DNA of 64,000 bases, taken from the NCBI RefSeq assembly GCF_016785945.1, contig NZ_JAEMEF010000001.1:62001-126000 (forward strand), given 5' to 3'. A program made the translations under genes and the position numbers. This document shows, one piece after another, positions 18,616-28,200 of this stretch (within the stretch, counting starts at the first letter, position 1; every line of letters begins with the position of its first letter). Source of the DNA: Olleya sediminilitoris. Its GTDB lineage: Bacteria > Bacteroidota > Bacteroidia > Flavobacteriales > Flavobacteriaceae. The notes beneath the pieces were generated by a model. The model was not told the DNA's origin, did no database searches, and saw only the letters and a program-made list of their open reading frames with translations.

Positions 18616-20405
18616 TCTTTATGATAATAATTATAAATTTTAGAGGCTTTGGATACACCAACAACATCTTCTAATTCGTCAATTTTAGCATTTGAAATAC
18701 GTTTTGCGGATTTAAATACTTTTAATAATTGTACTATTGTTTTTTCTCCAATACCAGGAATAGTTTCCATTTCTGTATTTAATGCTTGTTTACTTCGCCT
18801 GTTACGATGATGCTCTATACCAAATCTATGGGCTTCATTACGTAATTGCTGAACGATTTTAAGAGTCTCGGATTTTTTATCTAAATATAAAGGAATTGGA
18901 TCCTCTGGGTAAAACAATTCTTCTAATCTTTTAGCAATACCTATAATGGCTATTTTACCTCTTAAATCTAATGCGTCTAAACTTTTTAAAGCAGAGGACA
19001 ACTGTCCTTTACCTCCATCAATAATGATTAATTGTGGTAAGGGTTGGTTTTCTTCAAGTAATCTTTTATAACGTCTAAAAACAACTTCTTCCATAGATGC
19101 AAAATCATCTGGACCTTCAACTGTTTTTATATTAAAATGACGATAGTCTTTTTTACTTGGCTTACCGTTTTTAAACACAACACAAGCTGCAACTGGATTT
19201 GTACCTTGAATGTTTGAATTATCAAAACACTCAATATGTCTAGGCTCTTCACTTAAACGTAAATCTTGTTTCATTTGTGCCATTATACGATTGGCATGTC
19301 TATCTGGATCTGTTATTTTTACTTGTTTAAAACGCTCGAGTCTGTAATATTTAGCGTTTCTTATGGATAAATCTAAAATATGCTTTTTATCTCCTAACTG
19401 AGGGACTGTAACTTTAATATCTTCTCCAATATTAACTTTAAAAGGCACAAATATTTCTTTTGAGTTAGAGTTAAATCGCGCTCTTATTTCTATTATCGCT
19501 AATTCTAGAAGCTCTTTGTCTGTTTCATCTAACTTCTTTTTAATTTCTAGAGTATGAGATCTTATTATAGAGCCATAAGAAAGTTGCAAAAAATTAATGT
19601 ATCCATGACCAGCATCACTGACAATAGAAAACACATCTACATTACTAATTTTAGGATTAACTATGGTAGATTTTGCTTGATAGTTCTCTAAAACTTCAAT
19701 TTTTTCTTTTATTCGCTGTGCTTCCTCAAATTCTAAATTTTCAGCAAACTGTTTCATTTGCAACCTAAATTGCCCTAAAGAGTCTTTAAAGTTTCCTTTT
19801 AATAGTTCTCTAATAGCTTTAATGTTTTCGTCATAAGATGCTTCTGTTTGGTAATCTTCACATGGACCTTTACAGTTTCCTAAATGATACTCTAAACAAA
19901 CCTTATATTTACCTGATTCTATTTTGCTTTGTGATAAGTCAAAATTACAGGTTCTAAGCTGGTATAAACCACGTATTAAATCCAATAAAGTATAAACAGT
20001 TTTTACACTAGTATATGGTCCAAAATATTCGCTTCCATCTTTTATGTATTTTCTAGTTTGGAAGACTCTTGGAAAACGTTCTTTTTTAATACAAATCCAT
20101 GGGTAACTTTTATCATCTTTTAATAAGACATTATATCTAGGCTTGTGTTTTTTTATCAGGTTGTTTTCTAGCAGTAAAGCATCTGTTTCTGTCTTGACAA
20201 CAATGTGCTTCATACTAGCAATGCGCTTTACTAAGACTCTAGTTTTTCCGTTATCATGATTTTTAGTAAAATAAGAACTTACACGTTTTTTTAGGTTTTT
20301 AGCTTTTCCTACGTATATTATAGTGCCTTCAGCATCAAAGTATTGATAAACACCAGGAGAATCTGGTAAAGTTTTTAGTTGTATATCAAGTGGTGTTTGG
20401 CTCAT
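18612..20405 (-). CDS. uvrC: Excinuclease ABC subunit C
   Basis: 597 residues, normal length. UvrC makes the two incisions of nucleotide excision repair with UvrA and UvrB. Visible in order: the GIY-YIG nuclease (PGVYQYFDAEGTIIYVGKAKNLKKR, split as PGVYQYF and IIYVGKAKNL), a Cys cluster (CNFDLSQSKIESGKYKVCLEYHLGNCKGPC), the UVR coiled coil (FEEAQRIKEKIEVLENY), the RNase-H-like C-nuclease (HIECFDNSNIQGTNPVA, IIIDGGKGQLSSAL) and a final HhH region (ETIPGIGEKTIVQLLKVF). A -7 element lies 37 bases upstream. Confidence 0.98.
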   Translation of the reverse strand: MSQTPLDIQLKTLPDSPGVYQYFDAEGTIIYVGKAKNLKKRVSSYFTKNHDNGKTRVLVKRIASMKHIVVKTETDALLLENNLIKKHKPRYNVLLKDDKSYPWICIKKERFPRVFQTRKYIKDGSEYFGPYTSVKTVYTLLDLIRGLYQLRTCNFDLSQSKIESGKYKVCLEYHLGNCKGPCEDYQTEASYDENIKAIRELLKGNFKDSLGQFRLQMKQFAENLEFEEAQRIKEKIEVLENYQAKSTIVNPKISNVDVFSIVSDAGHGYINFLQLSYGSIIRSHTLEIKKKLDETDKELLELAIIEIRARFNSNSKEIFVPFKVNIGEDIKVTVPQLGDKKHILDLSIRNAKYYRLERFKQVKITDPDRHANRIMAQMKQDLRLSEEPRHIECFDNSNIQGTNPVAACVVFKNGKPSKKDYRHFNIKTVEGPDDFASMEEVVFRRYKRLLEENQPLPQLIIIDGGKGQLSSALKSLDALDLRGKIAIIGIAKRLEELFYPEDPIPLYLDKKSETLKIVQQLRNEAHRFGIEHHRNRRSKQALNTEMETIPGIGEKTIVQLLKVFKSAKRISNAKIDELEDVVGVSKASKIYNYYHKE

Positions 20406-20441
20406 TATAACATTAAAAATCTATTGTAATTTAAAGTTAAC

Positions 20442-20449
20442 CAAAGGTA
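20442..20449 (-). promoter_or_regulatory. Candidate -7 element (TACCTTTG) for uvrC-patatin
   Basis: Exact TAnnTTTG match on the minus strand, 37 bases before the uvrC ATG. A TTG lies upstream, but its 12-base spacing is short. Confidence 0.5.
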
Positions 20450-20553
20450 ATTATTTAAAAACAACTATCCCTTTTTACCATAAATTTTAACCTAAAAATA
20501 AAATTATAATATTGACTTATTCATTACCTTGCATCTCTTTTTAAACCTAAAAA

Positions 20554-20976
20554 ATGACTAAAAAAACACTAGGTAGAACGGACAAAATCGACTTCCCAAA
20601 CTTAGATTTATTTGAAGTAGATTGTAAAATAGACACTGGTGCGTACACCTCTGCCATACACTGCTCAAAAGTAGCTGTAAAAGACGATGGTTTGCACTGT
20701 ACTTTTTACAGTAAAGGCCACCCAAATTTTAATAGCAAAACCAAAGTTTTTAAGGACTATACTTTTACAGATGTAAAAAGTAGCAATGGTTTTGTAGAAA
20801 ACCGATACAAAATAAAAACTGATGTTGTATTTTTTGGTAAAACATTCAAGATTAACTTAACTTTAAGCACAAGAGACGATATGAGATTTCCGGTTTTAAT
20901 TGGAAGACAATTTTTAAAACGTAAATTTCTAGTCGATGTAGACATACTAAACCAATCCTTTAACCATAATAACTAA
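20554..20976 (+). CDS. RimB-like retropepsin-type protease (PF05618 family)
   Basis: 140 residues. The family is often labelled ATP-dependent zinc protease, but the fold is aspartic-protease-like: Asp27 lies in [13 protein letters not shown], the DTGA motif of retropepsins, and [17 protein letters not shown] near the C-terminus is the second conserved block. In pseudomonads a member (RimB) is encoded with RimK and affects glutamylation of ribosomal protein S6. Here the stop is 2 bases before rimK, consistent with the same partnership. It is the first gene of a four-gene run. The zinc-protease name has no visible metal motif behind it. Confidence 0.9.
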   Translation: MTKKTLGRTDKIDFPNLDLFEVDCKIDTGAYTSAIHCSKVAVKDDGLHCTFYSKGHPNFNSKTKVFKDYTFTDVKSSNGFVENRYKIKTDVVFFGKTFKINLTLSTRDDMRFPVLIGRQFLKRKFLVDVDILNQSFNHNN

Positions 20977-20978
20977 CA

Positions 20979-21857
20979 ATGAACATTGTAATTTTATCCA
21001 GAAATGCTAATTTATACTCTACAGATCGCTTAGTAGAAGAAGGCGAAAAAAGAGGTCATAAAATTGAAATAATAGATCCTTTAAAATGTGATATTATTAT
21101 TGAAAAAGAAAAACCTTCTATTTACTACAAAGATCGATATTTAGATTACGTTGATGCCATTATACCACGTATTGGAGCTTCAGTTACATTTTATGGCTGT
21201 GCTGTTGTTAGACAATTTGAAATGATGAATGTCTTTACCACTGCATCTTCTGACGCTATTTTACGATCAAGAGACAAACTAAAAAGCTTGCAACGTCTTA
21301 GTAAAGCCGGAATAGGAATGCCAAAAACGGTATTTACTAATTATTCTAGAGATGTTGAGGAAGTTATTGAACATGTTGGAGGTGTACCTGTTATTATAAA
21401 ATTACTTGAAGGAACACAAGGTCTAGGTGTTGTTTTAGCAGAATCTAAAAATGCTGCCGAATCTGTTTTAGAAGCCTTTAATGGTCTTGAGGCTAGAGTA
21501 ATTGTTCAAGAATTTATTGCCGAAGCTAAAGGTGCAGATTTACGTGCTTTAGTTGTTGACGGAAACGTTGTTGGCGCAATGAAACGTCAAGGTAAAGAAG
21601 GCGAATTTAGATCCAATTTACATCGTGGTGGAAATGCTGAAATTATTAAATTAAGTGAAGCAGAATTGTTAGTTGCTCAAAAAGCTTCAAAAGCCTTAAA
21701 ACTTCCTGTTTGCGGTGTGGATATGTTACAATCTGAAAGAGGTCCTTTATTATTAGAAGTAAACTCTAGTCCTGGATTAGAAGGTATTGAGAATGCTACC
21801 GGAAAAAACATTGCCAAAAGCATTATGACTTATATAGAAAGAAATTACAAGTATTAA
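20979..21857 (+). CDS. rimK: RimK-type ATP-grasp glutamate ligase
   Basis: 292 residues. RimK adds glutamate residues to the C-terminus of ribosomal protein S6 and can make poly-glutamate. The ATP-grasp fold is complete: N-terminal pre-grasp region ([21 protein letters not shown]), [20 protein letters not shown], the ATP-binding [46 protein letters not shown] and the metal-binding [15 protein letters not shown]. It sits between a RimB-like protease and an M14-type hydrolase with gaps of two bases on each side. The target in this organism (S6 or another protein) is inferred. Confidence 0.95.
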   Translation: MNIVILSRNANLYSTDRLVEEGEKRGHKIEIIDPLKCDIIIEKEKPSIYYKDRYLDYVDAIIPRIGASVTFYGCAVVRQFEMMNVFTTASSDAILRSRDKLKSLQRLSKAGIGMPKTVFTNYSRDVEEVIEHVGGVPVIIKLLEGTQGLGVVLAESKNAAESVLEAFNGLEARVIVQEFIAEAKGADLRALVVDGNVVGAMKRQGKEGEFRSNLHRGGNAEIIKLSEAELLVAQKASKALKLPVCGVDMLQSERGPLLLEVNSSPGLEGIENATGKNIAKSIMTYIERNYKY

Positions 21858-21859
21858 GT

Positions 21860-22828
21860 ATGAATAATAACGACGTTTTAGAAATTTTAGGTGAAACTAT
21901 CAAACCTGGACAAAGTGCAGAAGTTAGTTTTAACGTTGCCAAATTACATACAAGGACACCTGTAGATGTACCTATAATTATTGAACGCTCAAAAAAACCA
22001 GGACCTACAGTATTGTTTACTGCTGGTATCCATGGTGATGAAATTAACGGAACAGAAATTGTCCGTCAATTAATATCTAAAGGCATTAATAAACCCAAAA
22101 TTGGAACCACTATTTGCATACCAGTTCTAAATATATTTGGTTTTATAAACATGGAACGTGCTTTTCCTGATGGACGCGATTTAAATCGTGTGTTTCCAGG
22201 ACATAAAAATGGATCTTTAGCTAGTCGTGTTGCTTACGAATTAATTAATGAAGTTATACCTCATGTAGATTTTATAGTAGATTTTCATACTGGTGGAGCT
22301 TTACGTTTTAATGCACCACAAATACGAATTGAACAAGGCAACGAAGATGATGATGTAATGGCTGAAATTTTTGGAGCACCATTTATATTGTACTCGAAAA
22401 ATCTAAATAAATCTTTTAGAAATGCCTGCAATAAATTAGGCAAACCTATTTTACTTTATGAAGGTGGAAAATCGTTTTATCTAGATAATACTGTAACTAA
22501 CACAGGTGTTAATGGCGCAAAACGCATACTAAACCACTTTGGTATGTTGCGTCGTCAATTTAAAGTGTCAGAACCTAAAAAAGAATGTGTAAAAATTACT
22601 GATAGTTCTTGGCTTAGAGCTAAACATTCTGGAATGTTTAAAGCAACAGTTAAATTAGGTGTAGAAGTTAATGTTGGTGACGATATTGGCAATATTACAG
22701 ATCCTTATGGTAAGTTTAATCATTTTGTCAAATCAAAACATGCTGGTTATGTCATTAACATCAATCAAGCTCCAATTGTATATCAAGGTGATGCTTTGTT
22801 TCATGTGTCTACAGAAGTTTTAACATAA
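21860..22828 (+). CDS. AstE/aspartoacylase-family M14-type zinc hydrolase
   Basis: 322 residues. Family members cleave amide bonds of acylated amino acids (succinylglutamate, N-acetylaspartate) with zinc. Ligands are His58 and Glu61 in GIHGDEINGTE and His143 in VDFHTGGA. DGRDLNRVFPG (104-114) is the substrate-binding block shared with AstE. A beta-rich C-terminal domain (about 240-320) is present. No arginine succinyltransferase genes are nearby, so a role in that pathway is unlikely. Immediate linkage to rimK suggests it may act on a glutamylated substrate, which is inference from position and from the glutamate-related chemistry of the family. Confidence 0.92.
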   Translation: MNNNDVLEILGETIKPGQSAEVSFNVAKLHTRTPVDVPIIIERSKKPGPTVLFTAGIHGDEINGTEIVRQLISKGINKPKIGTTICIPVLNIFGFINMERAFPDGRDLNRVFPGHKNGSLASRVAYELINEVIPHVDFIVDFHTGGALRFNAPQIRIEQGNEDDDVMAEIFGAPFILYSKNLNKSFRNACNKLGKPILLYEGGKSFYLDNTVTNTGVNGAKRILNHFGMLRRQFKVSEPKKECVKITDSSWLRAKHSGMFKATVKLGVEVNVGDDIGNITDPYGKFNHFVKSKHAGYVININQAPIVYQGDALFHVSTEVLT

Positions 22829-22834
22829 ATAACA

Positions 22835-23398
22835 ATGAAAAAAGCTAAATTAAGACCACATTATAAAGCTTTAAGAAGCCAATTAACTACAGATCAAATT
22901 GATGATTTTAGCATGGCTATTGCTAACCAATTAATAGGCTTACCCATTTGGAATCATAGTTTTTACCACTTGTTTTTAACCATTGAAACACAGCAGGAAA
23001 TTAACACCGATTTTATACTAAACATCTTATCTGGAAAAGATAAAAATATTGTCATTTCTAAAAGTGATTTTAAAACTAATACTCTGGATAATTTTTTATT
23101 AACAGATAACACAACACTTAAACTTAACGCTTATAACATACCCGAACCAGTCGATGGAATTGAAATTGCAGATTCTAAAATTGAAGTTGTTTTTATTCCG
23201 TTGTTAGCATTTGATTTAAAAGGAAATCGAGTTGGATACGGAAAAGGATTTTACGATAATTTTCTAGCTAAATGCAAACCGGAAACCTTAAAAATAGGTT
23301 TGTCTTTTTTTGAAGCAGAAACAACCATTGAAGATGCTTTTGAAGGCGACATCCCATTAGATATGTGTGTCACACCAAAACAGGTTTATACATTTTAA
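22835..23398 (+). CDS. 5-formyltetrahydrofolate cyclo-ligase
   Basis: 187 residues, normal length. It converts 5-formyl-THF to 5,10-methenyl-THF using ATP. The N-terminal basic KAKLRPHYKALRSQLT and the signature VFIPLLAFDLKGNRVGYGKGFYD (FIPLLAFD and GYGKGFYDNFL) mark the family; IPLDMCVTPKQVYTF is the usual C-terminal block. It is the last gene of the rimK run, six bases after the AstE-like gene, and its stop codon overlaps that of convergent lspA by three of its bases (23395-23398). Confidence 0.93.
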   Translation: MKKAKLRPHYKALRSQLTTDQIDDFSMAIANQLIGLPIWNHSFYHLFLTIETQQEINTDFILNILSGKDKNIVISKSDFKTNTLDNFLLTDNTTLKLNAYNIPEPVDGIEIADSKIEVVFIPLLAFDLKGNRVGYGKGFYDNFLAKCKPETLKIGLSFFEAETTIEDAFEGDIPLDMCVTPKQVYTF

Positions 23399-24021
23399 GC
23401 GTCTTCTTTTTTAGGAAACGCCTTACCATTAAAAAATATTAATATCCCAAAACCTATACTTATAGCTACATCTGCGATATTAAAAACAGGTTCAAAAAAC
23501 GTAAAGTAATCTCCTCCAATTACTGGTATCCATTCTGGAAGGTAACCTTTCCATAAAGGCAGATATAACATATCTACAACTTTACCATGCAGTAGACTGT
23601 CATAACCTTCAGGTGGTAAAAAACTAGCGACTTGAGACAAACTATCATCAAATAAAACTCCATAAAATATAGAATCTAATATATTACCTAAGGCACCTGA
23701 AAAAATAAATACAAGGGCTAAAACTAACGTTTTTGATTGTTCTTTTTTAATTGTGTTAACCAACCAATAACCAATACCAACTATAGCAAACACCCTAAAA
23801 ACTGTCAAACATAATTTAGCTGTACGATCTGAAATAAAAGGAAGAATATCGCTAAGTTTAGTACCCCAAGCCATACCACTATTTTCAATAAAATATATTT
23901 TAAACCAGTTAAACACTGTATAATCTTCACCTAAAACAAAGTGAGTCTTAACGTATATTTTACTTATCTGATCAATAAGCAAAATTGAAATAATTAAAAG
24001 AGAGGCTTTTTTTAAATTCAT
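23395..24021 (-). CDS. lspA: Lipoprotein signal peptidase (signal peptidase II)
   Basis: 208 residues, an inner-membrane aspartic protease that removes signal peptides from prolipoproteins. Four transmembrane segments are visible. Catalytic aspartates lie in GALGNILDSIFYG and FNIADVAISIGFG. The protein is longer than the usual 160-170 residues because of an extracytoplasmic insertion (about 130-175: DDSLSQVASFLPPEGYDS and on), which is typical of Bacteroidota LspA. Its substrates include the many lipoproteins in this window. It follows the exported-protein gene, downstream of ileS and the DksA-like gene. Confidence 0.96.
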   Translation of the reverse strand: MNLKKASLLIISILLIDQISKIYVKTHFVLGEDYTVFNWFKIYFIENSGMAWGTKLSDILPFISDRTAKLCLTVFRVFAIVGIGYWLVNTIKKEQSKTLVLALVFIFSGALGNILDSIFYGVLFDDSLSQVASFLPPEGYDSLLHGKVVDMLYLPLWKGYLPEWIPVIGGDYFTFFEPVFNIADVAISIGFGILIFFNGKAFPKKEDA

Positions 24022-24088
24022 AAATAATAGGACACTTAAACTAATTAAGTGTTGTAAAAGTTAGCTAGTTAACATGACAAAAATAGAC

Positions 24089-24712
24089 TTAATTTTTGGT
24101 TTTAGAGACATGGATGTTTCCATTAATAGAATGGCAGTTAATATTAAACTTTTCGTATTTAAATTGATTTAATTGCACAACTCCAGTTTTACTAAACGCT
24201 GTAACCTCTGCATTATTGGTCTGAACTGTAATATTACCGTCAATAGTATTAATAGTTGCATTACCTAAAAATTGTTTTAGACTGCATTCACCTTGATTAG
24301 ACTCTACAAACACATAATTGTATTCTCCTACAACATGTACAGATGCTATATCACTTTTAATATCCAAAATCATATGTTTTGGCACTGAAAGATCATACTC
24401 AACAGACAAAACTTTATGCGCACTTAACTTATCGTTATTATTTTTAAACAATGGTTGATAAGCTGAATTTATAAACAAAGTTTCAGATGAAATACTGTCC
24501 AAAATCACTAAATGCTGTGCGTTTTCACCTTCTATTCTAGCTTTTAAGCTTAAGGTTTTAGAAGAACTATTTTTGACATTAATTTTAAATACACCTTCAG
24601 CAGAAATATTCACCGTTTTAACTGCTGTAGCTTCCCATGTTTTTTCTTTGCTTATTTGAGCATATAAAAAACTAGTAAACAATAAAAGTGATAGTGTTAT
24701 TTTAAGTTTCAA
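24089..24712 (-). CDS. Exported beta-repeat protein of unknown function
   Basis: 207 residues, read from a TTG start at 24712 because no ATG precedes the signal peptide (MKLKITLSLLLFTSFLYAQ). The mature part is beta-rich, with a C-terminal run of short strands (GNATINTIDGNITVQT, KTGVVQLNQFKYEKFN, SINGNIHVSKTKN) like the DUF4097/GIN-type adhesin-like repeats. It has no clear catalytic motif. It lies between a strong terminator upstream (24737-24770) and lspA 67 bases downstream, so it may have its own promoter and be transcribed with lspA. Confidence 0.75.
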   Translation of the reverse strand: MKLKITLSLLLFTSFLYAQISKEKTWEATAVKTVNISAEGVFKINVKNSSSKTLSLKARIEGENAQHLVILDSISSETLFINSAYQPLFKNNNDKLSAHKVLSVEYDLSVPKHMILDIKSDIASVHVVGEYNYVFVESNQGECSLKQFLGNATINTIDGNITVQTNNAEVTAFSKTGVVQLNQFKYEKFNINCHSINGNIHVSKTKN

Positions 24713-24736
24713 AAAAATCTTGTATTTATTATAAAC

Positions 24737-24770
24737 ACAAAACGCTTCAAATTAATTTGAAGCGTTTTGT
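24737..24770 (-). terminator. Terminator of the ileS/DksA-like unit
   Basis: Perfect 17-bp arms (ACAAAACGCTTCAAATT and its complement) with no spacer, 47 bases past the DksA-like stop, followed by TTT-rich sequence on the minus strand. It should separate ileS-dksA from the downstream exported protein and lspA. Confidence 0.85.
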
Positions 24771-24817
24771 TTAGTGATTGCCTTATTATAAAGCATTATT
24801 ATGACTGTTATGCAACC

Positions 24818-25201
24818 TTATTTTTGCATGTTTTTGGCTTCTATACTTAACGTTGCATGTGGTACTAACTCTAAACGTTTTGGGTTTATAAGTTTACCTG
24901 TTACACGACAAATACCGTAGGTTTTGTTTTCAATTCTAATTAAGGCATTTTTTAAATCACGTATAAACTTTTCTTGTCTGATTGCTAAAGCTGAGTTTGA
25001 CTCTTTACTCATGGTCTCACTACCTTCATCAAACGCTTTAAACGTTGGCGATGTATCATCTGTACCATTATTATGGTCGTTAACATAGGCACTTTTAATT
25101 AACTCTAAATCGTGCTTAGCTTTTTCAATTTTATCTTGAATTAGCGTTTTAAATTCTGCTAATTCTTTATCAGAATATCTTTCGTTTATATCTGTTGCCA
25201 T
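24818..25201 (-). CDS. DksA/TraR-family protein lacking the zinc-finger cysteines
   Basis: 127 residues. The coiled-coil N-terminal half and the conserved core (EGSETMSKESNSALAIRQEKFIRDLKNAL) are those of DksA/TraR proteins, which bind RNA polymerase through its secondary channel. The C-terminal block YGICRVTGKLINPKRLELVPHAT aligns with the DksA zinc finger, but only Cys98 remains of the four usual cysteines, so zinc binding is unlikely. Acidic residues DD at 48-49 are at the coiled-coil tip. It follows ileS by four bases and ends at a strong terminator. This zinc-less form linked to ileS appears usual in the class. Confidence 0.9.
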   Translation of the reverse strand: MATDINERYSDKELAEFKTLIQDKIEKAKHDLELIKSAYVNDHNNGTDDTSPTFKAFDEGSETMSKESNSALAIRQEKFIRDLKNALIRIENKTYGICRVTGKLINPKRLELVPHATLSIEAKNMQK

Positions 25202-25205
25202 AATT

Positions 25206-28200
25206 TTAGTTTTTTTGAATAAATAGTTTGGTATTTACATCATCAAAAGCAATTTCTATACCACTATTTAATTGATTAATAATTTTTAAATCATCCGTTA
25301 AGGTTTCTGCCTTAATATAATTTAAATTAGCTTGTACTGCTTGCACAATATTTTGGTCTTCTTGAAGCTGTACCGTAATTCTGTCGGTTACTTCAAATCC
25401 TGAATCTTTACGCAAGTTTTGAATACGGTTTACTAGCTCTCTAGCAATACCTTCTTCTTTTAATTCTGGACTTATAGTCACATCTAAAGCAACCGTAACA
25501 TTACCTTCGTTTGCAACTAACCATCCTTCAATATCTTGAGATGTAATTTCTACATCACCACGTTGTAATGTAATACTTTTTCCGTTACAATCGACATCAA
25601 TCTCGCCTTTTTGTTCAACAACTTTGATATCTTCAGCAGTCATTTTATTTATGGCTCCTGCTATAACTTTCATGTCTTTACCAAAACGTGGTCCTAATGC
25701 TTTAAAATTAGGTTTAATTTGTTTTACTAATATATCTGATGCATCAGCTAGCAATTCAATTTCTTTAATATTAACCTCGTGCTTAATAAGGTCTGATACT
25801 GCTAAAATTTCTTCTTTTTGTTGTTCTGACTCCACAGGTATCATAATTTTCTGCAAAGGCTGACGTACTTTTATTTTTTCTTTAGCTCTTAACGATAATA
25901 CTAATGAAGATATTGTTTGCGCATTCTCCATTTTACGTTCCAGTGACTTATCTACAATAGTTTCATCATATTTTGGAAACTCAGCCAAATGTACACTCTC
26001 AAATGCTTCTGATTGTGTTGTTTTCGTTAAGTCTATGTAAAGTTTATCCATGAAAAACGGAGCAATTGGAGCACCTAATTTTGCAATGGTCAACAAACAA
26101 GTGTATAATGTTTGGTAAGCTGAGATCTTATCTGTCTGATAATCGCCTTTCCAGAAACGTCTTCTACTTAATCTTACAAACCAATTACTTAAATAATCTT
26201 GTGTAAAATCTGAAATAGCACGTGCTGCTTTAGTAGGCTCGTATTCGGCATAATATTCATCTACTTTTTGGATTAACGTATGTAACTCTGATAAAATCCA
26301 ACGGTCTAATTCTGGTCGATCAGCCAGTGGAATTTCCGCTTCAACGTATGTAAATTTATCTAAATTTGTGTATAAGCTGAAGAATGAATACGTGTTATAT
26401 AATGTCCCGAAAAACTTACGTTTTACTTCTTCAATACCTTCTAAATCAAATTTTAAGTTATCCCATGGATTGGCATTAGCAATCATGTACCAACGTGTTG
26501 CGTCTGGCCCATATGTTTCTAAAGTTTCAAAAGGATCTGTAGCATTACCTAAACGCTTAGACATTTTTTGTCCATTTTTATCTAGTACTAATCCATTTGA
26601 TACTACATTTTTATAGGCAACCGAGTCAAATACCATAGTTGCTATGGCGTGTAATGTATAAAACCAACCTCTAGTTTGGTCTACACCTTCTGCTATAAAA
26701 TCTGCAGGAAAGGCTTTATTATCATCAATTTTATCTTTATTTTCAAATGGATAGTGCCATTGTGCATAAGGCATTGATCCAGAATCAAACCATACGTCAA
26801 TTAAGTCACTTTCACGATGCATTGGTTGTCCATTTGGAGAGACTAATACAATATCATCAACAATATTTTTATGTAAATCTAACTTTGCATAGTTTTCTTC
26901 AGAATTATTACCAACTTCAAAGTCTTCAAAAATATCTTTAGCTAAAACGCCTGCAGAAACTGCTTTTTGCATTTCAGCTTTAAGCTCTTCAACAGATCCT
27001 ACACATATTTCTTCTTTTCCATCTTCTGTTCTCCAGATAGGTAATGGAATTCCCCAATATCTAGATCTTGATAAGTTCCAGTCATTAGCGTTTGCTAGCC
27101 AGTTACCAAAACGACCTGTACCTGTAGATTTAGGTTTCCAGTTAATGGTGTCATTATTAGCCACCATTTTATCTTTAACATCAGTCACTTTAATAAACCA
27201 AGAATCTAATGGATAGTATAAAATTGGCTTATCTGTACGCCAGCAATGTGGATAGCTGTGTTTATATTTTTCAACCTTAAAGGCTTTATTTTCTTCTTTT
27301 AACTTAATCGCTAACTCAACATCTATTGAGCGTTCTGGAGCTTCACCTTCAGTATAATATTCGTTTTTAACGTATTTACCACCAAATTCACCCATTTCTG
27401 GTCTAAACTTACCTTGTAAATCAACTAAAGGCACTAAATTACCATTATCGTCTTTTACCAATAATGGAGGTATTTCTGGAGTCGCTTGCTTAGAAACCAA
27501 AGCATCATCTGCACCAAATGTTGGAGCTGTGTGTACTATACCTGTACCATCTTCAGTAGTAACAAAATCACCAGCAATTACCCTAAATGCATCTTGGGGA
27601 TTGTCATTTGGTAATGCGTATTGTAATAATTGTTCGTATTTAATACCAACTAGGTCGTTACCTTTAAATTCTTTTACAACATAGTATGGTATTTTTTTAT
27701 CACCATCTTTATAGTCTAATAATTCTGGTTTAGTTTCTACTCTATTAAATTTCCCATCAAATTGCTTATTAACTAGCGCTTTTGCTAAAACAACATTGAT
27801 TGGTTTGAATGTGTATTGATTATAAGTTTCGACTAAAACATAGTCAATTTTAGGACCAACCGTTAATGCTGTATTACTTGGTAAAGTCCAAGGTGTTGTT
27901 GTCCAAGCTATAAAATGAATATCACCTTCGTTTTGTAAAAAATCTGGCAACGTGTTTTCAATTGCTTTAAACTGAGCAACTACTGTAGTATCTGTTACGT
28001 CTTGGTATGCACCTGGTTGATTAACCTCATGTGAGCTTAATCCTGTACCAGCTTTTGGAGAATACGGTTGAATAGTATACCCTTTGTACATTAGCTTTTT
28101 AGAGTAAATTTGCTTTAAAAGCCACCAAACGGTTTCCATGTATTTAGGCTCATAGGTTACATATGGATCATCCATATCTACCCAATATCCCATTTTTTGA

